Under the pieces are notes generated by a model. The model had not been told where the DNA came from. It searched no databases and was given only the letters and a program-made list of their open reading frames with translations. DNA of 64,000 bases from positions 139,314,001 to 139,378,000 of the forward strand of contig JBITNC010000001.1 in assembly GCA_050084985.1 (NCBI GenBank). The letters are read 5' to 3'. This document shows positions 47,887 to 59,088 of this stretch, in pieces. This stretch comes from Nageia nagi. Lineage: Eukaryota > Pinophyta. The translations under genes were made by a program, and so were the position numbers. The number at the start of each line of letters is the position of its first letter. Positions within the stretch are counted from its first letter, which is position 1.

Positions 47887-50400
47887 AAAAGAGCTTTAGT
47901 TTAATTGGGTGGCACCTTCTTCGATCTTTGAAAGTATTATTCAATGGAATTTAATGTTAAATAACAAAAAAGTAAGAGCTTTGTGGGATTTTATATTACT
48001 TCACATATATTGAAAAAATATGGAAGGATAGAAATTGTAGGATTTTTTTATAATAGAATGAATAAAGTACATCATGTATATAATATAATCAAGTTATGAT
48101 TAATAAAGAAACTCAAATACAACATTGATGGAATTGAGGAGGAGGAGTCATTTGATAAATTTCAAATAAATTAAATTGTTAATGATGATTATGGAAATAT
48201 GTCAAGTGGAAAATGAAAAATAATTAAAATAACCCATCAAATGAAGCCTACATGAGAAGTCATCATATATGCCATAATTTCTAATTAAAGCTCACATAAT
48301 GTACATGGATTTAAATAGTACAAGGAATATTGTGCATATAATAAAATTTATTATTAATTGGAGGGGAGGGAAAAGAACAAAGTATTTGGGGGAGTGAATT
48401 AGAAGGGAGTGAAAAGAACAAAGTATTTGGGGGAGTGAATTGGAGGGGAGTGAAAAGAACGAAGTATTTGGGGGAGTAACTCATGAATTACAAAGCAAAG
48501 AGGTAATTAAGTCTTTCACTTGATAAATACACCTCACACATCCCAATTTTCTTCAAGGGTTCATTGCATGCAAATTCTAGAGTTTAAGAAGGTGATGATA
48601 AAGAGTTATTAAGATAAAGAATGGAGATGGGAGAAAACTTGTTGTTCATATAGCCTGTCAATACTTAGAATGCAAGGAAACATCAGGGTGTATGAAACAT
48701 CTCATGTTAATAGGGAATAAAATAGTTCATGGAGGCATTTAAAGATTTTGACCTAGAACTATCCCTAGCAATTGGTAGAACATAGAATAAAGTAAGACGA
48801 ATAGTCTATGGCATGGAAGTGCAGTTCAATGCATATATAATTGTCGAAGCAATCTTCATACACAAAGCAAAGGAAAGGAAATAATGAGGAAGACAAATTT
48901 CAATAAGTTGGTGGAGGTCTAGAAATTCAAAGGAGAGGATATCTATATTGAAAAATACAAAATAAGATATCATAGGACATTTCTTCCCAAACCCTATGAC
49001 AGAGAAGCGAACCAAATCATGAAATATGTTAGTCTTGATGGAAGGCATAAGGAGGTGTTTACATTTCAGTTTGGCTGCTAAACCACTTTAAGTACAAAGA
49101 TGAGGTAGCTAATTTTCCTTTCTTTATTCTCCATTTCATGAAATTTTTGTGTAGAAATTTAAATAGAATAGGTTAAATTTTCCCTTACACCAAAGTGTGA
49201 TCAAACTTGTATATGATTTAACTCTAGTTAAGCATTCTAGGGTTAACTTTAACATTATTGTGAGAATAGAGGAGGATGAAGAGAACATCCCTTTGAAAAG
49301 GATACTTAAGAAGATAGAGATGAAAATTAAAAGTAAAGTAGAATCCTCACATAATGTTGAGAAGAGAGAAGGAGATAATTCAACCTCTAATCCTGATACA
49401 TGACAAATGCTTTCTCAATGGAAGGGAAAAAGAAAGAGAACAAGTTTTCTAAAGGTAAGAGATAAAATAATTCAAAAAGAAGCTCATCTTGCATTGAAAG
49501 TGAATGGAGCCATTAACCTCGCTAGCAAGAATGAAGGGAATGTAACAAAATAGGGTATCTTTTGTTGACCTAGGAGACAAGAGGAACTTCATAAGATAAA
49601 TTAAAAAAAATAAGGATATGAGGAGCAAATAAGAACACAACATAATTCATATTATTGACCTAGATAATAACTCATAAGAAGAAGAGTAAAGAAAGAAAGA
49701 ACATAGTATAACAGAACCAAAACCAATAAAGCTAAGAAGCAAACAAAAGAGTATAAGGATGTCATAATGCACAAAATTGCATAATAAGATGTTGGTGGAA
49801 GTTGGTCTATGTTAGGGACATCCAAGCACACTCTTTGAGTGGTTGCCATTGAATCCACCTAAAATCCAAAAAGCAAGAAAACATATGTACTTGAAGTTCT
49901 TCAAGAATAATTACAAGAAAATATCTTTTAGCTTTGACATAGAGGATCAAGGAAAACAAAAGGATATAATGAAGCTAGGATTTTATATAGGTATGTATAT
50001 AGGTCTATTCAACAAGAGTTGAATCTTCACATCAAAACCACTATGGATGCAATAAGAAAAATAAGCACCATAACTCCATAATGCTTTGTTCATTTATTCA
50101 AAAAAGTAACTATTATGTCTAGCTTCATTCATAGTGTTGTGACTATTATATCTTTTATAATATTTTTTCTCTATACTATTTTTTTATGATATATCCATTG
50201 TTGCAATTTTTTGATGTAAATAATTTTCGAATATTCATTCAAAATTCTCGTTTAATTTTTTATTAATACAATTTACTTGAAACTAATTAGAAAAAAAATT
50301 CTCCTACCTCAATCACACCATGAATAATTGTTTTTTACTTGATATAATATTTCAATTTTTTTTTATACAAATAAACCTTGATTGAAAGGTTTAAATTTCA
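47887..50400. other. Intergenic region upstream of RCCR, no recognised gene
   Basis: No LTR pair or enzyme motif was found. A plus-strand frame at 49197-49403 (RIEEDEENIPLKRILKKIEMKIKSK split by charge runs) is acidic-basic and resembles no family I know. The longer antisense frames (48806-49048, 49449-49858) are low-complexity hydrophobic shadows. Coding remnants of an unrecognised repeat may be present at 48,900-49,600. Confidence 0.45.
48361..48482. repeat. Three-copy 41-bp tandem repeat
   Basis: GGAGGGGAGTGAAAAGAACA + AAGTATTTGGGGGAGTGAATT, with the AGTATTTGGGGG block at 48381, 48422 and 48463. The copies differ at only a few positions, so the duplication is recent relative to its surroundings. 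Confidence 0.92.
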
Positions 50401-50916
50401 AACCTTTAAATGAGTGTATGTGTTAGACGAAGACGATGCTATGTAGTTCTCGAGATCGTGGCTGAAAGCCTGAAAGATTAAAAAAAGTCCAATGTTTACG
50501 TTTAAAATTTTCTGTTACAAAAGTCAATCCTTATATTAGAATAGGTTGGAGGCTGGGAGTGGGAGCCGAGGAAGAATCTATGGCTACACGTGACAACCAA
50601 ATTCCTGTAAACAACCTATAAGATTCCTTAATACCTCCTCTACGTATCCCTCTCCACTATTCTCAAATATGAAAGCCATCTTAGATCCAAAAAGAGAACC
50701 AAAAGCTGGCAATGGTAAGGACTGAAAATGAGTTGAGAAGGATAGCTCTGATCTGTAGATGTCAAATTAATTAAGCTACCTAATGGTTGGAATGGGCCAA
50801 CTAAATATTGGGTTCCTCCTTGCTGGTGCCAGGAGGTACTTGGTGGTGACCTCCAATACCATAAGCAATCCACAGTAATAACAGTGTGAAACTGGTACAG
50901 TGGCGTAATCAGAGGC
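50401..50916 (+). promoter_or_regulatory. RCCR 5' flank with a G-box
   Basis: A perfect CACGTG (50587-50592, within ACACGTGAC, which also fits an ABRE) lies about 325 bp before the ATG. A possible TATA-like TTATATTA lies near 50530. In angiosperms, chlorophyll catabolic genes are activated through G-box and ABRE elements by bHLH and bZIP factors; a role here is inference. No transit-peptide-like coding precedes the ATG in frame: a stop (TGA) lies at 50887-50889. Confidence 0.35.
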
Positions 50917-51917
50917 ATGGAAAGCAGTGAAGTTAAAGAAGCGTGGATTAATTTTCCACATTTGACAGGACCGTGCAGATCCATGATGGAGGACATTGCC
51001 AAATGCATTCAAAGTCATCTGGGTCCTTTTTTGTGCCCAACAAAAACACCACCAGATGTTACCCATTTCACAAGCCCCAGAGGAAATGCAGAGGGATCCT
51101 TTATTCTCAGATCTGGAGCCAGTTCATCTCAGGTACATACCAAATTATTGAATTTTTAAATACCATTTTTTTTGATTGGAAAATCTGAATTTGTAATCCA
51201 TTTTATCATCAATACCCATTAGGCCTGGTGGCTATCCTACTATTGGGTTTTACTTTTGGGTGAAAACCTTGATGCTGGAAGTTAAATTGGGATGTGCTAT
51301 GGAAAATGCAGGTCAAATTTGTATTGGGTTCATGGATTCATTGTAGGCTTGGTGTTGGGACTCTGAATGCTGCAACACTGATTGTGATGTTGGGCCCAGA
51401 GAATGATGTTCCACATTTTATGTTTGAAGCAATACAAAATGATAACTCTAACCTTATACTTCTCTTGGATTTGCTGCCAAGAAGAGACCTTGTTTCTTGT
51501 CCAGAGTATTTGAAATTCTATTACGAAGAGACTGAGCTGGAAAGATACAGACAGCTTGTGGAGAAAGCCCATCACTGTCAGTGTTATGTTCCCTCCTCTC
51601 TTTATGTGAGGAGTGTTGTGTCTCCCACAGCACTGCTGTTTAAGTTCAGGGACCTGGTTGCACCCAATGATTTGAATTTGCTGGTGGAGGAATTGATTCA
51701 TCCTACAGCTAAAAATGCTTTTGGGACATGGTTTAATGCTTTCAAGGGCATTGGGGGGAGGCCCAAGGTGGAGTGGGAGGAGCAGAGTGTGATTTTGGAG
51801 AGAGATGAGAAGATAAAAAAAATGGGTATTGAGAAGGATCTTAGCTCTAATTTGCCCAAGTTGTTTGGACAGGAGATTGCTGACAGGGTAATTGCTGCTA
51901 TCAGAAGAGGGGAATGA
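50917..51917 (+). CDS. RCCR (ACD2 homologue): Red chlorophyll catabolite reductase (two exons)
   Basis: Exons 50917-51132 and 51312-51917 (stop TGA included) join in phase 0 to give 273 residues. The splice sites are CAG/GTACAT and TGCAG/GTC. RCCR reduces the C20/C1 double bond of red chlorophyll catabolite, with ferredoxin, to the primary fluorescent catabolite in the plastid, next to PAO. The protein aligns without gaps in key blocks with Arabidopsis ACD2: PPDVTHFTSPRGNAEGSF-like N-terminus, FVLGSWIHC (75-83), LLLDLLPRRDLV, YVPSSLYVRS, AAKxxFxxW-like, GIEKDLSSNLPKLFG. Catalytic Glu154 and Asp291 of ACD2 correspond to Glu111 and Asp248. ACD2 Phe218 corresponds to Val175 (codon 51618-51620). 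The length equals the mature enzyme; no chloroplast transit peptide is seen ahead of the ATG, so an upstream exon may be missing. The only intact host gene in the window. Confidence 0.93.
51133..51311 (+). other. RCCR intron 1
   Basis: 179 bp, GT...AG, AT-rich, phase 0. It separates the N-terminal 72 residues from the FVLGSWIHC block. A frame reaching back to 51294 reads through the acceptor and begins at a non-ATG codon, so it is not an alternative start. Confidence 0.88.
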
Positions 51918-53900
51918 AGTCTAATTGGCAAGACCCACGATGCAGATCAGTCCATGGTCCATTCCCTCTTTATGGAACACTCGTATCCTTAATAACCAAC
52001 AAGAAGTATCTGCCATGGTCGCCAGCAGACTTCAAAAGATGGAGATAACGGAAAACTATAAGGGCAGTCATCCGTTGACCTTCTTCTTGGTGTTATCTTG
52101 TGACATTCATTCCTTTTATTTTGCAATGCCATTCATTCTTCTTGCTTACAATGTTATTTAACTGGACACCATGGCAATAAGGAAGTAATGAAGGAGAAGG
52201 TTCCATATTCTTACATCCATGGATTGTGGGATGTTCTTTTGTTGAGGTGTCTCCGAGATTTCTATTGCTTCTACACTAACAGCAAATGTTTTTCACCTTG
52301 GATCTTTATTAATAATCTTAAGTGTTGAATTAATTTTTTTCCCTCCACTAAGTTATACCTTCGTTTTGTCATCAATACCAAATTCTGTTTTTTTTTTCTC
52401 CCTACTATATTATACCTTTGTTTTGAACTAATGCTCAATGGGAGAGGTCAAACTCCCACGTTAGGTACACAAAGTTAGGCTATTGGGATTTCACTGTCTG
52501 CAACCAGGTGTCAGTTGTCCCTGTCATCACCTGGCCTCTGGCAGGTGATGTATACACTTTACTGGATAATTTCTCTGCACTCAAGCTTTGAAATCAGGTG
52601 TTCTTATATGTGCAACTTAGCTCGTAACACAGTAGCTTATAAAAAATATGTGGTTTCATGCAAAGGCGGGGAAACAAAGGTTTCCTATTATAAATGCACG
52701 ACCGATTTATTTCATCTCCAGTTCCTGCATCGCCTTTAGAAGATGGGAAATCTCCTTGTTTCTCTTATTTTCTTAGATGCCCGTAATGCTTCTGGGCACA
52801 ACAAGAGACAAGGTCTGGTCCAGACTCCAAATGACCTTGATGCCAAAACCTGCTACAAATTTATGCAAAAGGTGCAATGAATCAGTTCGGATCCAAAGTG
52901 TTTTTATCTGTAGAGGTTCATGTGCAGTATGATAATTTATTTGTAATGAAACAAACATCCTACCAGACCATCAGCTGCCTTCAGTAACAATTTAGATGTT
53001 AAAGAGGGTCAGGTCACAACATTTTAAGAAACACAGTTCTCAGGCATTGAAGGCCAATTATACGATGCAAGACTGCAGTACAAAGTTGGAACATTACCTA
53101 CGTCTTAGATTGGAGCTTTGGGAACTACATCATTCCTGTGTGTAAGATACAGAGAATTCTTAACAGTCGCAGGAGTCTAGGTTGAATGGGTCATTTGAGA
53201 AGCTTCAAATTCACAATCCTCACCACTGTCAATATTTATTCGAAACAATCAACTGATTGCTCATAGCAATTTTATTACATTAGATCAATGGGATATTAAA
53301 GCTCTATCTAATTGTATTTTTGGTTGTCTTGAAATATAATAATTTTGCCATGAAAGAGGATGGAAAGTTTGGAAATAGGTGACACTGATGACATGGAACT
53401 GATTCTTTCTGAGCTCTGCATACTGTATTGGGAGTCTATTGGCAACTTACAAATCATAAATCTGAACAAATTCAAGATTATGTTTTGAAAACAATCATTG
53501 TTTCCATATATGATAAACATCAACTATACATTACATTTGCAAGAATGCTTTTATATTTTAATCTTTTTTGAATGTTTTTAAATTTGTATTCCAGGTGATG
53601 GGTACTTTTCTGCATTCATGTCATGCTTGGTAACAGATATAGAAAACTATTTGATGATATTCTCAAATCCTCTGCAAAATGTCTTAGTGCATGAACCAGT
53701 AACGTGAAAATAACAATATTCTTATAAATTTTTTAGGGCTAGCCATATGCCTTCGATTTTTAAAAGAGTATGTCAAATAAGCCTTCATGTTATCTCAACT
53801 GCAACATAACTTAGACATTTGATAGAACCTGATGCAGTGCTTAACATATCAAAAATTGAAAAAACTAATGTCAGATGCCTCAGTTTTTGCATAGAGGGGC
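51918..53900. other. RCCR 3' flank, no further gene recognised
   Basis: The first few hundred bases are probably 3' untranslated region. The rest looks low-copy, somewhat less AT-rich than the transposon tracts, without LTR pairs. Frames such as 52515-52739 show no known domain. Two TATACCTT.GTTTTG.....AAT-like blocks around 52355-52430 are a small local duplication. Confidence 0.45.
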
Positions 53901-53904
53901 TAAT

Positions 53905-54208
53905 GGTATTGTAAGACATAATAGTTATGTCGAATCTAATAATTGTAAGAGCGATTTGATTAGATGGGATACAATAGGATAAAATTTACGGGTATTTTTC
54001 GTTGCAGATATAGTATAACTGTATGCTATTGTCAAAAATATTATTCATTCCACACAATAAACGCATCAGGAAACTTTCAAGAAACATGTGTGGCATGGCT
54101 AATAGTTGTGCAGAACTTAATAGCTGTGAGGGTGATTTGATGAGATGGGACAGAATAGGATTAAATGTAAAGTTATTTTGGTTGTAGATATAGTATAGGC
54201 TATCATTA
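53905..54208. repeat. Tandem duplication of about 185 bp, second arm split by RE9
   Basis: Arm 1 (about 53905-54095) and arm 2 (about 54096-54208, resuming 57142-57235) share AATAGTTRTG, GCGATTTGAT.AGATGGGA.A.AATAGGAT, GCAGATATAGTATA and ATAAAC.CATCAGG. Arm 2 is interrupted after CTATCATTA by RE9 and continues with GAGACGGCTTATTCATAC. Confidence 0.75.
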
Positions 54209-54451
54209 TGATAAGATATAGATCAAGATTAATTAATATTATGTATATATTAGATTATACGTTTATGTCTTGTATAATCTTTCTTCTTCTAAAAGTTTCT
54301 TCTATAGAGATGCCTTCCTCTTGAAGCTTGCTTCTTTGTATATCTATAAAAAGACATAATATGAAGTGCGTATAGCAAGTGTTTAGTTGCGACAAACATC
54401 TATTGTGTTCAATTTCCATTTGCATTGCCTTTCGTGTTTGTGTTCATATCA
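54209..54451 (+). repeat. RE9 5' LTR
   Basis: Matches 56892-57141, for example AAGATTAATTAATA.TATGTATATATTA and ACATAATATGAAG.G.GTATAGCAA. The sequence after it (TTTGGTAGTTGTTGCAGCC) contains TGG at the primer-site position but does not match initiator Met. Confidence 0.87.
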
Positions 54452-54699
54452 TTTGGTAGTTGTTGCAGCCTCATATTGAGTCCTAGAAGGTAAACTCTGT
54501 TTTTTCTAACTTCACCAGATTTTTTTTTCTTTTTGGATTGCTGCAGATCTAGCTACCTTAAGAGGTTTTTTAGGGTTATCCTATCTAGATCTTTTGCATG
54601 CCATTTATCTAGTCTCTTTAAGGGTTTCATCTCTTAGCCTTGCTAGAATCTTCCCTCTTTTAATATATGTAGAATCAATTTTTTTTCTAAGTATTGTAC

Positions 54700-56880
54700 A
54701 GTTTTCTGATTGATTGAAATGAAGTCCATGAAAAGACATCTAAGGTCAAGGCTCTTCAAAATTGGCCTATTCCTAATAGTACTACATAGCTCAAAAATTT
54801 TCTTTGGTGGGATGAAAACGATGAACTACTATACAAAGTTTATTATGTATTTCTCACAAATTGTTCAGCCACTTCATAAGTTATCTAATAAAAAACATTT
54901 CAGCTAGAATGAAGTAGCCAATCAAGTATTTGTTCAACTTAAGGACATTTTGTTTTGATCCAGTCCTTGGACTTCTTGATATTCTTCGGTTATTTAAGAT
55001 CAAGACAAATGCCTTCAACTATGGTAAATGTGTTGTTCTTAAACAGGGAGGACATCCTACGGTCTATCATTTAGAAAGTCTCTTAGAAGCTAAACTAAAC
55101 TATAGCACGTGTGATAAATAATTCTATTCTTTGGTTTGGTTCGATCCTTGAATCAATGGAGACACTACATTCTTGGTGGGGAGACTATGTTGCATACTGA
55201 AGATTCAAGAGGATTGAACCAAACCCATATTTTTGTTGTATTATCCAAAATAGGAGAACAAAAACATATGAAATGGGCGTCTTATATACAAGAATTCCAT
55301 TTGGTTATTAAGCACAAAAAAGGCACTACAAATAAGGTTGCTGATATGTTGAGTAGGCCTCCTCCTACGGTTCTACCGTTCTACATATACTAGATGTCAA
55401 ATTTGCAGCTTATGAAGATTAGAAAAATATGTATGCTTCTGATCTGTCATTTGGCTCTATTTTGCATACTCTGCAACAACCGGCTATTGTAAATAAAACC
55501 CTTTTTTTGGACCATACTATTCAAGATGATTGGTTATATAAGCTCACTCAATCGTGTGTTTCAGACAATCCAGCGTGTTTGATGTTGATTAGACAAGCAC
55601 ATTCTTCTTCTTATGGTAGACATTTTGGTACTGTAAAGACTTTTCAGCACTAACACAGGTATTTTTATAGGCCGTCAAAGTGGAAGCAAGTGGAAGATTT
55701 TATTCCATGATGCTCCTTATGCACCTAGTCTAAACCTTCTAATAGGAAATCGCTTGTATCAGCTTCTTCATGTTCCTTCTAGGCCATGGAACCCATCTCA
55801 ATGGATTTTATTAGTGGTACACGTACTATGTTCAGGAAACATGAACGTATTTTTTTGGTGTTATGAAGTTTTTCAGAGATGGCTATATTCATTCCATGCA
55901 GTAAGACAATTGTTTCACATAAGGTGGCTGAATTATTCTTTTTCATGTCTGGAGTCATTTTGGGCTGCCACTTACTTTCATTTCTAATCAAGATTCTCAC
56001 TTTTTCAGCCACTTTTGGAAAGCATTATGGAGACTTCTAGGTTGTCAACTCCCTTATTTTACAAATTTTCATCCTCAGGCAGATGGACAAACTAAAGACT
56101 GAAGTAGTCAATTGAACATTGGTGTATGCCTTCGTATATATTATAGCAAAAATAAACAGTGGGATACCTATTTGCATATTTTACAACACAGTTATAACTA
56201 AGAAGTACATGTCTTCATTGGACATTCACCTTTGGAGGTCTGCTATGGATACCAACATATTGCAGCTTATGAAATTCCTGTTTCTCTTCCTACATCTTCT
56301 TAAAAGAGACAAGTACAAAATTCCAAATTTGATAAACACTTGGCCAAGCTCTATACATAGATAATTAGATTCAAGAGCCCCTTCAGCAGTCCCAAGCTAA
56401 GTATGAAGAGTTTTATAACAAACATACAATCCCTTCCAAATTTAATATTGAGGATCAGATATGGCTCTTTTTAGATAAACAATGCTTCAAAAGTCAACAA
56501 CACCATAAGCTCAAGCCTGTTCGGTGTGGACCATATACCATTTTACAACAGATTGGAAAAATGTTTTTTGCCTACACCTTCCAGCGCACCTTGGGAAATG
56601 TAATGTTGTTAATGTTAAGCAACTACAATTATATGAGTCACTCCAGCTAGAACAAGAGATTCGAAGCTCTCAACCTAAGCACAACATACCAGATTTCCAA
56701 CCACTATTGAAGGAAGACACTTTTGGATATTCAAACATGGAATATGCAGAACAAGTCTACAACTACTTACTTGGTGGGTCACCAGGGAACTTTACCTACC
56801 CAAGCTAAGTGGATTTCCAATCTTTGTACAAGAAGGAATTTCCTCACCTTCAGTAGAAAGTGGGTGCACTTTCCTCTAAG
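54700..56880 (+). pseudogene. RE9 RT thumb, RNase H, integrase and chromodomain remnants
   Basis: RT thumb: YSFxxIVQPLHKLSNKKHFS-like at 54820-54905. RNase H: FDPVLGLLDILRLF, VVLKQGGHPTVYHLES, EAKLNYSTCDK, RSLNQWRHYILGGETMLHT, KHMKWASYIQEFHLVIKHKK, NKVADMLSRPP (54930-55380). Integrase from about 55600 (GRHFGTVKTFQH, then MDFISG) is heavily frameshifted. A C-terminal chromodomain remnant lies at 56720-56860 (TTYLVGHQGTLPTQAKW). No frame exceeds about 95 codons. Confidence 0.78.
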
Positions 56881-56891
56881 CAGGGAGGAAA

Positions 56892-57141
56892 TGATGAGAT
56901 ATAGACGAAGATTAATTAATAGTATGTATATATTAAATTACCTTTTTAAGTTTACTTTATTTTATAAGCTTCCTTATTCTAGAAGTTTCACATGTAGAAG
57001 ATTCCTTCCTCTTGTAACTTCTCTGTATATCTATATAAGGACATAATATGAAGAGTGTATAGCAAATGTATAGTCGTGGCAAAATATTTTTCCTCAATTT
57101 TTATTTGCATTGCCTTCTGTGTTGTGTTTGTGTTCATGTCA
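56892..57141 (+). repeat. RE9 3' LTR
   Basis: Partner of 54209-54451; followed by the CATTA duplication. Confidence 0.87.
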
Positions 57142-57235
57142 CATTAGAGACGGCTTATTCATACCGTAAAATAAACATATCAGGGGATTTTTTAGAACAA
57201 GGTGTTCTATGGCTAAATTCATTCTATCAACAAAT

Positions 57236-59088
57236 GAAAAATTGAGTGCCAATGTAACATTTATTTATGTTTGATGCAAGGTGCACCAGTATGGGTTGCT
57301 ACATGTAATAGGAAATGATGCAGGCAATTTTAATATGCAGCATTTACACCGTCCAGAAAAACAAGTTGAATTTCATCTTAGCATTGATCTATTCGAGACA
57401 AGATGGGATACACAACATGCAGATATAGCTGTAATTCTAATTATTTTGTTTTGTGATCTGAAGTGGCACCATTTTAGTTTGTTTAATGTGTCAATTTAGG
57501 GTGCACAATTTGTTGGCTTCTCTAATCTATTCGTCCACCACAATATCGTAGACCCTACATATGAATTTTGAACTCAAACAGTAGTATAAAAGCTAGTCAA
57601 AGAAAATAAGAATAGAAGTGTACTTTGTATGTATATCTTGGGGCACAAATCTATTCCTCTGCTTTACAGACATGACAGTCACCACAAGCTCTTTCAGCTC
57701 TCTAAGTTTATCTTTTGTGCGGGTACAAAATTGTTCATCAATATGGAGCTTCAAATCATTGTTGGTTTCACTGTTAGTGTTAATAGTCAACCAGGCTCAC
57801 AAATCCATCTTATGAATGGACTTGCAATCAGTATCAGAAACATCACAACATCCCTGTTGTGGGGAGATATTGAAGATTTTTACAACTGAAGATATCAATT
57901 ACTCGGAAGTTTTGTTTTCACCAGTCTTTGAGTTGAATTCCAGAGATAGCTTGCAGTTTTGCTGTTGATCAGTGTCTACCTATTTGCAGTGAATACTACT
58001 ATCCTCATAAGGACAGGTTTATTCCAAATGGATTGTTGGTCATCATGATACAGCATTAGAGATAATATGTGCAACCTGTGTTCGAGAGAGAAGTCAATGA
58101 CTCATGGTTTATGGAGGTGTACCATTGCCAAGCCTTCTTGGAAATGGTTTGAAGCCAACCTATACTTCATTCAGTGCCCCTCTTTCTTGGTAGTATGCAC
58201 CTCTACAACAATCAGATGATCAGAGATAACCATAAAATGTTTCCTGCGCACATTTGGTTTGCAACCATAGCTTTCTTGGAGTGAGGCAACATTTTACACA
58301 AACTAAGTCTCATCTCAACCTTAGGTGATTGAAGACAGTTGAGAATGGAGTTAACTTTTGTTGTCAAGGAAAGATTTTTCAGTTATCATTGGTTGTCGAT
58401 TATTCACAGCTTGGTGCACTGCCAAGAGTTGTGTTTATTTTTTTCGTGTTTATTTTTTTCTATCTTTTTATTTTTGGCTTTTCTTTGCAGTCCTGTTGCC
58501 AAACTAAAGTAACTTAGTTTACTATGCATCCAAGAAAAAGATGATCATCAAACATTGAAGTCCTTGCCAAACAGTCCACAGAACAGATAAAATTTGAGAA
58601 AAAAGGTTCCTCTCCTTTCACTTCTATTTGTTCGATTGTTACCATTTTCCATTACAATTTCTTCCTTAGAACAGTGCTTATTTGGGTCATATTCGATTGT
58701 ATAAAGGTTTTCGACAATTTAATAAACTTGTCCATAAATTGCAGATTGCTTTGCTTAATCCAATACAAGTCTTCGCAGTAATCAGATAGAAAACATTGAC
58801 TGTGAGAGTGTTTTCTGCAAAAATATATAACCATGAAATTCTATCAATAATATTTGTCAGCTCGCAACTTTGTTTATTTTTCATAGTAATGTTCATATGT
58901 GGATAAAACTGTTATACTAGTTTAATATTCCTTTTTTCACAAGCTGAATAGTTTGTAAAGTAGGTGTACAGCTTTCATGTTCTATGATTATGATTCTATT
59001 TGTTGATTGTACCATTCCCATCAATAAAAGCAAATTCATGGTAAGTGTTAAAGCTCAAGAATCTTAGTCAAATGCCCGGGAACTTACA
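57236..59088. other. Low-copy-looking region, no gene recognised
   Basis: Less AT-rich than the element tracts and without LTR pairs. Frames at 57281-57499 (HQYGLLHVIGNDAGNFNMQ) and 57629-57889 look protein-like in composition but match nothing I know and have no supported splice structure. It could be a gene relic or untranslated sequence. Confidence 0.35.

Larger units (their letters stand above)
54209..57141 (+). mobile_element. RE9, short gag-less Ty3/gypsy derivative
   Basis: LTRs 54209-54451 (243 bp) and 56892-57141 (250 bp) start TGATAAGATATAG / TGATGAGATATAG and end TTCATATCA / TTCATGTCA. The target duplication CATTA is perfect (54204-54208 and 57142-57146). The polypurine tract AAGCAGGGAGGAAA (56878-56891) is in place. 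The 2.4-kb interior begins in the RT thumb, so gag, protease and the RT core are missing. It reads RNase H, integrase and a chromodomain remnant on the plus strand. About 2.3 kb downstream of the RCCR stop codon. Confidence 0.87.

Noticed and set aside
50640-51066. Long minus-strand open frames opposite RCCR exon 1
   Set aside because: They lie antisense to a conserved exon and show no known domain; they arise from codon bias of the plus-strand gene.
51294-51311. A start for the second RCCR exon upstream of the splice acceptor
   Set aside because: The frame there opens at GTG within the intron, and the conserved protein continues from exon 1 in phase 0 at 51312.
51330-51931. Minus-strand frames opposite RCCR exon 2
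   Set aside because: Antisense shadows of the conserved RCCR frame.
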